Notes: generated by a model from the sequence alone, not told the origin. A DNA stretch of 64,000 nucleotides from Heterohyrax brucei (GCA_028571685.1 CM053143.1:144014829-144078828), one strand, 5' to 3'. Shown: positions 12,046 through 22,223, counted from the stretch's first letter. Translations and numbers: made by a program.

Positions 12046-13001
12046 TTAGTAATTTTGTTCTTCTAAGCCAGAGCCAAGAACTTCTTTCAATATTTCTTGT
12101 AGTTTTGGTTTGGTTTTTACAAAGTCTCTGAGTTTCTGTTTATCTGGGAATGTCTTAATTTCATTTTCATATTTGAAAGATAGTTTTGCAGGATATATAA
12201 TTCTTGGTTGGGAGTTCTTCTCCTTCAAGGCTTTTTGTCATGCCACTGTCTCTGTGCCAGCATGGTTTCTGCTGAGAAATCTGAAGAGAGCCGACAGAGT
12301 TTCTCTCTGAATGTTAGCTTTGCTTTGAGTCTTGCTGCCTTTAAAAGTTGCTGCTTGTGTTTCATTTTGTTGAGCTTGATTATAATATGTCTTGGAGTCT
12401 TTCTTTTGAGATCTACATTGAGTGGTGTACGATATGCCTCTGAGATGTCTATATTCTCTTCCTTCGTGATTTCTGGGAAGTTTTCTGTCAGCAGCTCAGC
12501 AGTGATACTCTCTGTGTTCTCAGATGTCTCACCCTGTTCAGAAACTCCAATTAGTCAACGTTTGTTCATCTTAATAGAGCCCCACATGCTTCTTAATGTT
12601 TCTTCACTTTTCTTGTTTACTTTTTCTGATTTCTGTTCATAGATTCTGGTCTCAGTAGCTCTGTCTTCCAAGTCAGAAATTCTTTTTTCTATTTGTTCCA
12701 TTCTGTTTTCTTGGCTTTGCATTGAAGTTTCTATGTCTTTGATTTTGTTCTTGATCTGTTGGATTTCAGAGTACTGGTGTTCCATCAAATTGAACATCTT
12801 GCTTAATTTTTCATTTTGTTCTCCTGCATTTTGTATAAGGTCTAGAAGGGCTCTGTATATAATCATTTTGTATTCACTTTCTGATGCTTTCATAAAAGTT
12901 TCTTCATCTGGAAAACTTCTTGGTTGCTTTGTTTGGGAGCCTTCTGAAGCCATGGCTGATTTCTTGTGTGCCACAAGTGTCTGTTGCTTTTTGGGAGCCA
13001 T
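12046..13001 (-). pseudogene. L1 ORF1 (RNA-binding coiled-coil protein), decayed
   Basis: ORF1p coats L1 RNA as a trimer. The sense strand begins MAPKKQQTLVAHKKSAMASE at 13001. Residues around 60-130 form a heptad-rich coiled coil (LSKMFNLMEHQYSEIQQIKN, RISDLEDRATE), followed by the RNA-recognition region (PRHIIIKLNKMKHKQ), and the C-terminal domain ends with RIIYPAKLSFKYENEIKTF and DKQKLRDFV near 12200-12100. An in-frame TGA stands at 12557-12555 where relatives have arginine, probably a CGA-to-TGA CpG decay. The C-terminal piece lies in another frame, so at least one indel is present. Length matches a normal ORF1 of roughly 310-340 codons. Confidence 0.9.
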
Positions 13002-14000
13002 GTGAGTATGTAGAGGCTGAAGGAGGTACTGTGAGGATGGACTGCAGATGTTTCTCTAGGCTGTCTTAAAATGTAAAGCAAAAGATATCTGACCACTTCA
13101 CAAGTCAGTTAGGTTTTCAGGTGTAGAGGTCCCTCTTCTCAACTGGCAAAGTAAGTGCCACTATATCCAACCCCAGATGATACAAACTAGTTCAGAATAC
13201 AGCAATGCTACTGCCCTGCTGGCCTCTGCTCACAGGGCCTAGCCTTAGCCGACACTGTGTCGAGTATGCTTTTGTGATAGAAAAGCACTCTCTTGTGGGC
13301 AGGCTCTGGCTCCCAAGCTAAGAATTAGGTCCATCTGCAGCCACCATATCCAAGATGGCGTCCTCCACACAGGCAGCAGACAGAAGGGCTAAAGGTGCCG
13401 AGAGGTAGTGATTCCTCTGATTCTGTTGCAGGACCCCCAAAGCAGGTGGCACTAGGTAAATTACTGCTTTTCTGTCAGAGAAGCGCTGTCCTGTTTGCAG
13501 GTGCTGGCTCCCAGGCTAAGAATGAGGTCCCGCTAGAATCTCCGTATCCAACATGGCGTCCCGCACACTGACTGCGAAACTCCATATAAATGCTGCCGAG
13601 GCAGATATAAAACGAGAGGCTCAAAGTGTCTAGATTAACAGAGTCTCAAGCCTGTCTCTCAAAATATGGGAATTTCACCTGCCTGTCCCCCCAGCAGTGT
13701 GTCTGAGTCTAGCCGCTAGGCAAGACTCTGCTCCGCCTTCCGGCCAGGACAGAGGAAAAAAAAAGTCAAAATGGTGTGTTTACCTTCAGTCTGTGACAGC
13801 CAGGTATAGCCAGGTGCGGGAGTCAGCATAAGAGAGGAGGTTTTTTGCTCAGTAGTATGAAGACCAAAGTAACAGCCCTGTGTTGTGTCCTGGGGCTGAT
13901 TAGGTGAGCAGAAGGCTCTGTTTGATTATCAATTCAGGTCTTGGTTTCCAGAGGGATATAAGGAGACATGTGCTTAGTCCGCCATCTTGACTCTGCCTCC
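13002..14000 (-). promoter_or_regulatory. L1 5'UTR with two promoter-like monomers
   Basis: CpG-containing 5'UTR/promoter region of the L1. A segment of about 100 bp is present twice with a period of about 200 bp: forward text GGCTCCCAAGCTAAGAATTA (13307) with CCAAGATGGCGTCCTCCACA (13350), and GGCTCCCAGGCTAAGAATGA (13506) with CCAACATGGCGTCCCGCACA (13549). Each carries an AAGATGGC/AACATGGCG box resembling the YY1-type site also present at the extreme 5' end (GCCATCTTGA at 13981). Promoter function is inferred from L1 biology. Confidence 0.75.
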
Positions 14001-14104
14001 AACTTTCAGTTTTATACTTAAGTTGCCAAGTTTTAAAAAGAATTACCTCATCTTAGTAGAGCATAATTATACAACTTTACATTATCTCTTTCAGTATGAA
14101 GAGC

Positions 14105-14180
14105 ATAACAGAAAGAAGACCCATTGCCATGCAGCTGATTTTGACTCACAGTTACACTATAAGGCAGGATAGAACTGCCA
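14105..14180 (-). mobile_element. AfroSINE, 3' half (split by LTR)
   Basis: Reverse-strand AfroSINE. CAGCTGATTTTGACTCACAG and AGGATAGAACTGCCA are the complement of its 3' half. The element resumes at 14695 after the LTR insertion. Confidence 0.8.
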
Positions 14181-14694
14181 TGTACAGTATTGAATTGTGT
14201 CCCCTGAACAAATACGTATGTAGACTTGGTTAGGCCACCATTCCCCTGACTGTGTGACCGCCACCATTTTGTCGTTTGTCCATTTCCTATGTGCTGTAAA
14301 TTCTATCACTATCATGAAATGAGATAGATTAGTGGCAGTTATAATGATGAGATATACAAGATTAGATAGTGCCTTAAGCCCATCTCTTCAAGATATAAAT
14401 GAGAGAAGCTAGCAGACAAACACAGGAACCTCATGTCACCAAGAGAGCAGTGCCAAAAGCACAGCATGTCTTTTGGACCTTAGGTTCTTGTGCTGAGATG
14501 CTCCCAGACCATGGGAAGAATGAGGCATCCCTAGGACCTTCCTTCAGAGCCACAAGAGAAAGAAAACTTTTCACTGGGGTCAGTGCCCTGAATTTGGACT
14601 TCCAACCTAATGGACTATGAGAGAATAAAATTTTGTTTGTTAAAGCCATCCACTTGTGGTATTTCTGTTTTAGCAACACCAGACGACTAAGACA
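14181..14694 (+). mobile_element. Solo LTR, MaLR/ERVL-like
   Basis: A 514-bp solo LTR beginning TGTACAGTATTGAATTG and ending GACTAAGACA, flanked by the 5-bp target duplication TGCCA (14176-14180 and 14695-14699). The 3' part, with GAGAGAATAAAATTTTG and a TTAAAGCCATCCACTTGTGG block, resembles MaLR LTRs. A 5-bp duplication fits the ERVL/MaLR group. No internal region is present. Relatives lie at 42379 and 43741. It is younger than the AfroSINE it interrupts. Confidence 0.75.
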
Positions 14695-14800
14695 TGCCAT
14701 AGGGTTTCCAAAGCTGTAGTCCTTATGGATGCCAACTGCTACATCTTTTCCTTGAGGAGTGGCTGGAAGGTTGCTCTCAGCCCTTAGCCACTATGCCATC
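14695..14800 (-). mobile_element. AfroSINE, 5' half (split by LTR)
   Basis: Continuation of the SINE at 14105: CATAGGGTTTCCAAAGCTGT, TGTAGTCCTTATGGATGCCA and the CTTAGCCACTATGCCATC head. It is the variant with a TGTAATCTTTACGGA-like insert. Confidence 0.8.
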
Positions 14801-14821
14801 AGTACTCTTTATGAGAAAGAA

Positions 14822-15006
14822 AAAGCATTGCTATCAAGTTGATTTTACCGCTTCAGGACTATATAGGAGAGAGTAGAATTGCCCTATAAGATTTCTTAGG
14901 CTGTAATCTTTATGAAGCAGACTGCTACATCTTTCACCCATGAAGCAGGTGGTAGGTTCAAACCACCAACCTTTCAGTTAACAGCCAAGCACTTAACCAA
15001 CTTCAT
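14822..15006 (-). mobile_element. AfroSINE, insert-bearing short type
   Basis: Reversed SINE with GTAGAATTGCCCTATAAGAT, TAGGCTGTAATCTTTATGAA, GGTAGGTTCAAACCACCAAC and the AGCACTTAACCAAC head. It lies in tandem orientation with the split copy just upstream. Confidence 0.85.
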
Positions 15007-15900
15007 AAAAGCTGGATAGTGCTGAATCCTACTCACACACCTCAGAATCATGAGACTGTGGTAAGTAGCAGTTATAAGATTGACATCAGCACCACTTAGT
15101 AAAATTTGTCTGAAAAAAATGGCCTGTGGCTTGTTAGGCCTCTAGGCTGTACCTTTAATCTGTTAGATACATCACCCCACGAAAATGGTGAGAGAGGATG
15201 GACAGGTCAGTGCAGGTAAAGACTAATGAGTATACTGAATTTTTTTATTCCTAATATTTAGTAATCACTACAATAGATTGAAAAGAATACATGTTATCTT
15301 CATAGTCGGGATCAAACTCCTCATAGGCAGAGTTCAATGTTTAGAAAATACCTTGGTAGTTGAAGGTAAAATTCTGAGGGCATGAGGCATGGATGTAAAG
15401 AAAACAAAAAGGCATAAATTACTTTGTAGAAATTTAAGGACTTAGTTGTGAAGAAATAATGGTGAAGTAGTAAAACATTTTTAAGAACTACAACATTTAT
15501 TATTCAATTTTAAGGTTTTTCCATTGCTATGAAAATACATTTTCTCTGTCTACCTAAAACAAGCCTGATACACACATGAACTAAATAAAACTTTGTGCAA
15601 AAGTTGTATGTTTATTCTTGGGAATAATGGAAAGGAGCTGAACTTGACATCTTGAGAACATCCATGAAACAACAATCTATGCAATAAATTAAGTCAATTC
15701 AGCAAAAATGGATCTTCAAAGACAGGGGTGATCAAGGCTATGTTAAAACCTTCGGGGAGCCTCAGCGACCCTGAGTGTGGTGTTAGATTCCCCTCAGGTC
15801 AAGGCTGTGAATTTAAGCTACTGCTATTCAGATATCTAGAGGCTGAAATAGTTAATATTATTAGAATCCTGTATGATGGGCATTGTGCTAAGCATTTTCC
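15007..15900. other. No recognised feature
   Basis: About 0.9 kb of AT-rich DNA in which I recognise no gene or repeat. Confidence 0.45.
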
Positions 15901-15904
15901 ATAC

Positions 15905-16323
15905 TGTATTGGTTTACTGTTGCTGCTGTAACAAATTACCACAAAGTTGGAGGCATAGAACAACACATATTTACTCCCTTACAGTTCTGGAGGTCAGAAG
16001 TACTAAAATCAAGGTACCTGCAGTTTTAGGAAACCTTAGAGGACAATGCACTCCTTGGCACATGGCACTTTTCTTCATCTTCCAGGTGTATTATTACAAT
16101 CTTTGCAACCATCTTTGCGTCATCTCACCCTCTGATCTTCTTGCTTCCCTATTTTATAAGGAATCTTAGGACTGTGTTGGAAAGACTCAGAATATATAAA
16201 TGATAATCTCCCCATATCAAATCCTCGATGTAATCATATCTGTACAGCTCCTTTTGCCAGCAAATGTTCCTGGTTCATAGTTCCAGGGAATTAGGAAGTA
16301 GACCATTATTCTGTTTACGACAC
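15905..16323 (-). mobile_element. MLT1-type MaLR LTR
   Basis: Forward text GTATTGGTTTACTGTTGCTG, TAACAAATTACCACAAAGTT and TTACAGTTCTGGAGGTCAGA is the complement of the 3' end of an MLT1 LTR. The U3 side follows through CATCTCACCCTCTGATCTTC. It is an ancient solo LTR, diverged and without internal sequence. Confidence 0.85.
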
Positions 16324-16378
16324 ATGTGTTATTTAACTTAGCCTTTAACACAGCCTTATTTTGTTGACATCACTTTTT

Positions 16379-17264
16379 TAATTGTGATTAAGTGAAACTA
16401 TACAATCCAAATTAAATTTGCGTGCCTGCCTACATGCAGCTCCTTCTGTTCTCTTTGTCCGGTGACAGCACATTCTTCCTTTTCATTCTATATTATGTCA
16501 TTTCCTCTTAACAATCTTCTGTCCCCTCCTCGTCATCCTCTCCTCTCCCAGTGAGAAAGAGACCAGTAGGACAGCATCCTATAAATGCACAGAACCATAA
16601 AGTACACACACCGTATGGTCACATTGTGTCCCTGAGTCCAGTCCATTAACCCCAGTAGTGTATTCTGGACAGGGGCAGCCACAGGTCTAGGGGCCATGCT
16701 CCCAGAGGAATCCCCAGGTGTCTAGACAATCAACTGTGGTCTTTTAGCAGAGTTCTTGAGGTGCACCCCTCTTTTTCTCGTGTTGGCACAGGGACTCAAC
16801 ATTGTATGCCCCATCTTTGGTGGTGGCCAGGCACCATCTGGTTCTTGTGGTCACATGTTGACACAGTCACCCATTCACATGGGTCCTTCTGTCTCCTGGG
16901 CTCTTTTTCCCTCATGTCTTTGTTGTTCTTGGTGATCATCTGTTCTGGATGAGTTGGAACCATTTGGTGTACCTCAGATAGCAGTCTGCCAGCTTTTAAG
17001 ACCCCAGATGCCACTCACCAATATGGGGTGCAGAAGACTCTCTTAGATATAAGCTAGTTATGCCAACTGGCTTCAATATCCCCTGAGATCATGGTCTCCA
17101 GAACCCGCCCCTATCCTTGCAATATTGGGTTAAGATTAGAAGAGTTTTCAGTTTACGTTGAAGTCAAGTTGATCTACTTTCTACAGTGTGCTGTCACTGC
17201 TTTCTCCTAACCAAATTTCTATCACCTATCTAATCTATGACCAACTTTCTGCCTCCCTCCCCAC
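16379..17264 (-). mobile_element. 5'-truncated L1 (3'UTR)
   Basis: Only the 3'UTR of the same L1 family as the nearly complete copy: CGTGCCTGCCTACATGCAGC, GGACAGCATCCTATAAATGC and CTTTTAAGACCCCAGATGCC all recur there. Flanks carry a diverged duplication, TGTTGACATCACTTTTT (16362-16378) and TGTTGATATCCTTTTT (17265-17280), which fits target-primed insertion. Confidence 0.88.
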
Positions 17265-17280
17265 TGTTGATATCCTTTTT

Positions 17281-17649
17281 AATCTCAGTTTCAAAGATAA
17301 GGTAACAGACATTTCGTGTGGTTAAGTAATGTTACCAAATTTATATAATTTGTAAACGGCAATGTTAGGATTCAAGTTTAGATATGCTACACTCCAAATT
17401 CTAAGCTTTTCTGACTCTCCAATTATTCAGGCCAAGTAAGTCTAGCAGAGAACAACTAATGTTAACTAAGCAAAGTTTATCCCACAAGCAGCTGAACTAA
17501 TTAAAATTTTTAAGAGTTGCCTTTACCAAATAATTTCAGTGTTCATTTACTTCTCCCTAATTTGGAACATCCCTTATTTGGTCAACAATCAAGATGATAA
17601 TGATAGAGAGCTTATCAAGAGTCAATCAGTGCTGTGAGCACTGAAGGTA
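17281..17649. other. No recognised feature
   Basis: Possible degenerate MIR words near 17290-17400 (GATAAGGTAACAGACA, TGGTTAAGTAATGTTACCAA) but too weak to call. Confidence 0.35.
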
Positions 17650-17855
17650 TAAGCCAGTAAGTCAGTTCCTGTTGAGTCAATTCAGACTCATGGGGACTCC
17701 ATTCATGCCACAGGAAATCCGTGCTGTATAGGGTTTTCAGTGGCTGACTGATGGAAGTAAATTGCCAGGCCTTTCTTCCAAGGAATCTCTGGGTAAAACG
17801 GAATTGCTAGTCCTTTGGTTAGCAGTCAAGAGTATAACTGTTTGCTTGACTCAGG
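17650..17855 (-). mobile_element. AfroSINE, long type
   Basis: Complement of the long variant: GTTGAGTCAATTCAGACTCA, TAGGGTTTTCAGTGGCTGAC, TTGCCAGGCCTTTCTTCCAA, then the head CTTTGGTTAGCAGTCAAGAG. Confidence 0.85.
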
Positions 17856-18990
17856 GACATTACAGTTGTTTATGCAGCTACAACTTTTTTTATCCCTTTT
17901 TTCCTTTTAATTTTAATTTTGTCCAATCTTAGAAGGTAAAGCCACTGACTACTGTTTTACAAGGGAGGTAAACGGAATGTGCTTATCTCTCATCTGGGAC
18001 TATTATCTTTGCTATTTTTTAAATTTTTTTTTAGAAATCCAAATATCCCACATCAGAGAACAATTTAAATTTTCAAGGAAGTATTATGAAAACCATCAAG
18101 GGGAAGAAAGTTCAACTTTTTGTTCACTTAATGGCAACTTAGACAAAAGGTTCCCTGATCTGGGTTTGCAGCATTCCATAAACAGAGGGATTACGCAGTC
18201 AGGAGGCAACATGGAACAGGACAAGAAGGTTATTATATGTGCATAAAATGTCATTGCCTCAGAGACAGTAGTCAATTAATTGTAGTTATTATTTTTAAAC
18301 TACACATTTCTTAAGAAATAAACAAATGCATATTATAATTGTAAAAATAACACATGACCCTAGTAAACACATTTGGAAAAGATGGTTAGGGAATAAAAAG
18401 GACCCATGATCTCTTGACTACAATCTCATTATTACTTTCCTTTCTTCTAAGTATATTGTTTAAAAAAGCTGAAATGATACGAGTTGTAACAATCTGATTT
18501 GCTGTCTCTTGGTTAATCACGCAGCAAGAACTTTAAGTCATTACTGTTCTCCATGAGCACTATTTTAAAGGGTACTCAGGATTGTGTCCAATAGATACCC
18601 CACACTTTCTTAAGCAACCTGCTGAGGACATCATTAGTTGCTCTTGACGGATGCTTAAAAAAAACCACTGGATAAATGATATTCTCACTGCTACTCTTAA
18701 ATTTTATTTTTGATTCCAGGTTTCTGCTTTCTTGCATCCCTCAGTTTTGCAGACCTAGTGCTGAATTCTAAGGACACTGTTCTCAGTACAATCCCAAGCA
18801 GTCATTTTCAGGTAATTAGCTACATACCAAATGTTGTGTAAATGGGATCATTATTATTCATTTCTGTTGGGCCAGGGTGATTCATGAACCACTCTGTGAA
18901 TATGAAAAGCAGTTCATAAATCAGAGCAGGAAAAAAAAAAAAGTATTAACAGGGCAACAGTAATTAACAGAGCCTTGTCAAGGTTCCAAG
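17856..18990. other. No recognised feature
   Basis: About 1.1 kb without a recognisable gene or repeat. An 89-codon reading frame at 17977-18246 has no recognisable domain. Confidence 0.45.
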
Positions 18991-19195
18991 GGGCCCTGCT
19001 GGCACAGTGATTAAAGCACTCAGTTGCTAATCAGAAGTTCAGCAGTTCAAACCCAGCAGCTGCTACCTGGGATAAAGATGTGACAGTCTGCTTTCATAGA
19101 AATATATATGCTTGGAGACCCTATTATAGTCTTAACAACTGTTCTATAGGATCACTGTGAGTCAGAATTGACTCTACGGCCGTGGTTTTTATTGA
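18991..19195 (+). mobile_element. AfroSINE, insert-bearing type
   Basis: Forward SINE with head GGCCCTGCTGGCACAGTGAT, the B-box side CAGCAGTTCAAACCCAGCAG, a GATGTGACAGTCTGCTTTCA insert and the 3' end GATCACTGTGAGTCAGAATT. Confidence 0.88.
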
Positions 19196-19289
19196 GGATT
19201 CAGCACCAGTCTCAGCTGTGTTACCATGGATGTCTAGCTGAGTTCACAATTTTTGCCAGATCACATCAGTTTATTTATATGTGCATGGG

Positions 19290-19585
19290 GTTCAAAACAA
19301 ACAACAACAACAACAAAAACCTAATGAGACCATACTGTGGGTGTACTTTACGGTTCTACGCATTTATAGGAGGCTGTCCTACTGGTCTCTTTCGAGACGG
19401 GAGAGAAAAGAGTGGAGAGGAGGGGGCAGGAGCTTGTTAAGAGGGTACAACAAGTATAAAATGAAAAGGAGGGATGTGCTGTCACGGGGCAAGGAGAGCA
19501 GAGGAGCTGCAGACAGGTGGGCATGCAAAATTGATCTGGATTGTGTACTTTCACTTAATCACCAAAAAAAAGAAAAAGAAAAAAA
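19290..19585 (+). mobile_element. 5'-truncated L1 3' end
   Basis: Forward copy of the terminal L1 3'UTR: GGTTCTACGCATTTATAGGA, GGGGCAAGGAGAGCAGAGGA and TGTACTTTCACTTAATCACC followed by an A-rich tail. It is the sense orientation of the text seen reversed at 6960-7180. Confidence 0.85.
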
Positions 19586-19589
19586 ATAA

Positions 19590-19742
19590 ACCCAACCCAC
19601 TGCTCTCAGGTAGGTTCCAACCCACAGCCACCCTGTAGGACAAAGTAGAATTGACCCCCATGGTTTCCAAAGAATGGCCGATGGATTCCCACTGCCAGCC
19701 TTTTCATTAGCTGTCACATTCTTAACCACTGTACCACCTGAT
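19590..19742 (-). mobile_element. AfroSINE, short type
   Basis: Reversed SINE abutting the L1 tail: AACCCAACCCACTGCTCTCA, GACAAAGTAGAATTGACCCC, TTTCCAAAGAATGGCCGATG and the CTTAACCACTGTACCACCTG head. Confidence 0.88.
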
Positions 19743-19902
19743 ACTGGGTGCCGCTATCATGTTTAATGTTTCCTAAGTAATCAGCTAAAATACATATCAG
19801 GATGAAGAAAAGTACAGCTACCTCACCGAAATCAGAGTATCTTTATTCTCCATATCATGATCCTCAGGAATTTTTCTAGTGAACAAGCGGGGAAGCATTG
19901 CA

Positions 19903-19965
19903 ATGACGCCAAGCCAAGCGCCGTGGAGTCGGATCCGACTCACGGCAACCCGAGGGGCCAGGGCA
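19903..19965 (-). mobile_element. SINE 3'-end fragment with palindromic core
   Basis: The complement reads GAGTCGGATCCGACTC next to a GGCTTGGCG tail. The same combination occurs forward at 38785-38830. It is the terminal block of an AfroSINE-like element; the 16-bp core is a perfect palindrome. Confidence 0.55.
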
Positions 19966-20082
19966 GAACAATGACAGTAAGGCCTTCAATAATGGGGAGG
20001 GACCTAAAATTTCAAGGAAAAACAGAAGTGAAACCAAAGAAAATATTGGCCTCAGACAGAACACCATACCTTGGTAACTAAT

Positions 20083-20320
20083 GTGTATTGAACTGTGACC
20101 TCCAAAAGCTATTTTGGGAGTGCTAACTTCTGGTTCCTGTGTATGTGACCTTGTTTGGAAACGTGGTTTTTGAAGCTGTTACTAGTTAACATGAGGTCAC
20201 ACTGTTGGAAGCAGTCCTAATGCAACACGAATACTGCCCTTATTAAAGAGAAACAACACAATTAGGAAAGATGTCCATGTAAAGACGGAGATAGGCTAGG
20301 GTTAGGCTGTACTTAACTCT
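20083..20320 (+). mobile_element. MaLR (MST/MLT1-like) LTR fragment
   Basis: Text TTGAACTGTGACCTCCAAAA, GTGACCTTGTTTGGAAACG and TTAACATGAGGTCACACTG follows MST/MLT1-type LTRs in order. It is an incomplete fossil without internal region. Confidence 0.6.
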
Positions 20321-20371
20321 GCAAATAGAAATACAGGACTGGAAGAAATGGTGCTAGTCACTCTGCGTATA

Positions 20372-20927
20372 TGAGGACTAACAATTAAGTACACGAACTT
20401 AATTGTTCTAAGTGTTACATACTTCACTGCTGAATTTCACTACGGTCACCTTCCAAGTACTCCCCTTGGGAAACTAGGCGCCAACACCAGTTCCTAGTCT
20501 ACCCTTCAAAACAATTTTGGAATTCTTTCTGGAATGGCCACTGTGCAGTGGCAAGGTAGCAAGTTTGTTAACTTAATTGTATAGTTGTTCTGTGAGGGAG
20601 TTTTTAGCCAGTAAACAAGTAATTGTATTACAACACCCTCCCTATTCACCTGACTTGGTCCTCAGTGACTTTTTTCTTTACCTGAAGAGAAAGGAAATAT
20701 TGAAGGGAAGATATTTTGATGACATTCAGGACATCAAGGGTAATATGGCAATTCTGATGGCCATTGCAGAAAGAGTTCCAAAATTGCTTTGAAGGGTGGA
20801 CTGGGCGCTAATATCAGTGCACAGCTTCCCAAGGGGAGTACTTCAAAGGTGACCATACTGATATTCAGCAACGAGGTTTGTGGCACTTTTTCTAGGATGA
20901 CTTCACAAACTTACTTGTCAGACCTTG
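20372..20927 (+). mobile_element. Mariner-derived foldback element, copy 1
   Basis: A 556-bp non-autonomous Tc1/mariner derivative between TA dinucleotides (20370-20371 and 20928-20929). The ends are TGAGGACTAACAATTAAG and the complement of CTTACTTGTCAGACCTTG. The middle (20542-20756) encodes on the forward strand VREFLASKQVIVLQHPPYSP followed by DLVLSDFFLYLKRKEILKG, the region around the third catalytic aspartate of a DD34D transposase. The outer arms of about 170 bp (20372-20541 and 20757-20927) are inverted copies of each other. The right arm is the natural continuation of the transposase C-terminus; the left arm is its inverted duplicate. The catalytic core upstream is missing, so it cannot move alone. 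A copy with the same structure lies at 43777. Confidence 0.9.
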
Positions 20928-20929
20928 TA

Positions 20930-21489
20930 TTATCTCACCAAATCGTCACAGCATCCTTCTACACCGTAAAATTTTGGAGTTTCAAAGGAGAAATCTGTTT
21001 TACCACAGATTTTAGGAAATCTGTTTTAGGAAAAAATCGTGAAAGATTTTGAAATGATGCAAAAAGATTACTAAGTGTCTTATCTAGGAGTCTAGCAGTC
21101 ATTGTCTTTTATTTATTTTTTTGATTCTGTCTGTTTCTTATCCACAGAACTGCAAACTGTCTGTAGAGCAAAACTGATTACTGTGTTACAGACGCTCACC
21201 AGTTTTCCCAGTTTGCATCTATTTGTAAATTCTTTTCAGTATGTCATATACTTGTTTGCCCCTTGGATTGTCCTTTGAATTACTTATTAACATCTTCCTA
21301 GTTGTCTCATTCATTAACGAATAAAACACTGACACGAGTTTGTTTTCTATTTCATAGCAGTCATGATTCTATATTTCTAAAATGATTATTCCTTAACAGT
21401 TTTAGAGGTTGTCCATCAAGATGCCCCATGGATTTATCTATCAGAACAAGGGAAAAGGTGTTGTCAGAAAAGCACCTCCTATCAATGGT
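20930..21489. other. No recognised feature
   Basis: About 560 bp of AT-rich DNA with no recognisable gene or repeat. Confidence 0.4.
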
Positions 21490-21692
21490 GTAACCCCCAA
21501 ACCAGTTGCCATTAAGTGGATTCCAACTCAGGGTGATCCCACATGAGTCAGAGTAGAACTGCACCCACAAGACTTTCAATGGCTGCTTTTCAGCAGTAAA
21601 TCCCTTTGTTGTGAGGAGCCTCTGGGTGGACTCCAATCTCCAGCTTTTCTGTTAGCAGCTGAGAGTGTTCACAGTTTGTGTCATCCACAGGT
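21490..21692 (-). mobile_element. AfroSINE, long type
   Basis: Reversed long variant: CCAAACCAGTTGCCATTAAG, AGTCAGAGTAGAACTGCACC, GAGGAGCCTCTGGGTGGACT and the head TTCTGTTAGCAGCTGAGAGT. Confidence 0.87.
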
Positions 21693-22223
21693 GAATCCCA
21701 AGAGGCAGTGGAATTTATGCCAATTCTGTTTCCCACTCCCCTCTGGCCTACCATTCTTTATTGGTTTCTTGGTTTTGCCTTTGTTTTTGGTTTGCTTATA
21801 GCCAATGAGTTAATTCTTATTGGTGGCAGTAGTGACTGAGAATTTGGTTTCATGAACAGACCATTTAATGATCGCTGTAAACAAGTTAGACTTTCATACT
21901 GCCTGTGTAAGAGAAAACAGAAAATCTGATCAGTTAAGAATTTTGTGCCAATTGAGGTAGAACACAGCTATTTGATATCTGCATCATGAGTTTTTGGTCA
22001 GTGCTTACTCTTGACCTGTGGCAAGAGTTCTCAATCTGAAATTATAAGCACACTATGTGTTTATGTACCTATCCTTCAGAAAGCTCTTTACTTCTCATTA
22101 GATGAATGTAAAATGTTTTCTTGTCTCTGGAGGGTATTAATAAGTTAAATGATGAGGTCTCTTAATGTGAGGGAATTCTGTGCTAATTAGTTTATCTAGA
22201 TAAATAAGCACTAATAGAAATCA
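21693..22223. other. No recognised feature
   Basis: About 530 bp without recognisable gene or repeat. Confidence 0.4.

Larger units (their letters stand above)
6920..14000 (-). mobile_element. Nearly complete L1 LINE, about 7.1 kb
   Basis: All parts of an L1 are present in order on the reverse strand: 5'UTR (about 14000-13002), ORF1 (13001-12046), a spacer, ORF2 (11615-7918) and a long 3'UTR (7917-6920) ending in an A-rich tail. The ends are fixed by a 13-bp target-site duplication, AATTTTCAGTTTT at 6907-6919 and AACTTTCAGTTTT at 14001-14013, with one mismatch. The 5' end reads GGAGGCAGAGTCAAGATGGC on the element's sense strand, a typical L1 start. Both ORFs carry stops and frame changes, so this copy is dead, but its intact length suggests an insertion within the afrotherian lineage. 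Six shorter relatives of its 3'UTR occur in the window. Confidence 0.95.

Noticed and set aside
12208-12642. Forward ORF of 144 codons resembling a membrane protein
   Set aside because: Antisense of L1 ORF1; hydrophobicity results from complementing Glu/Lys codons.
14105-15006. CRISPR-like or satellite repetition from similar words
   Set aside because: The repeated words are two AfroSINE copies in the same orientation, not a regular array.
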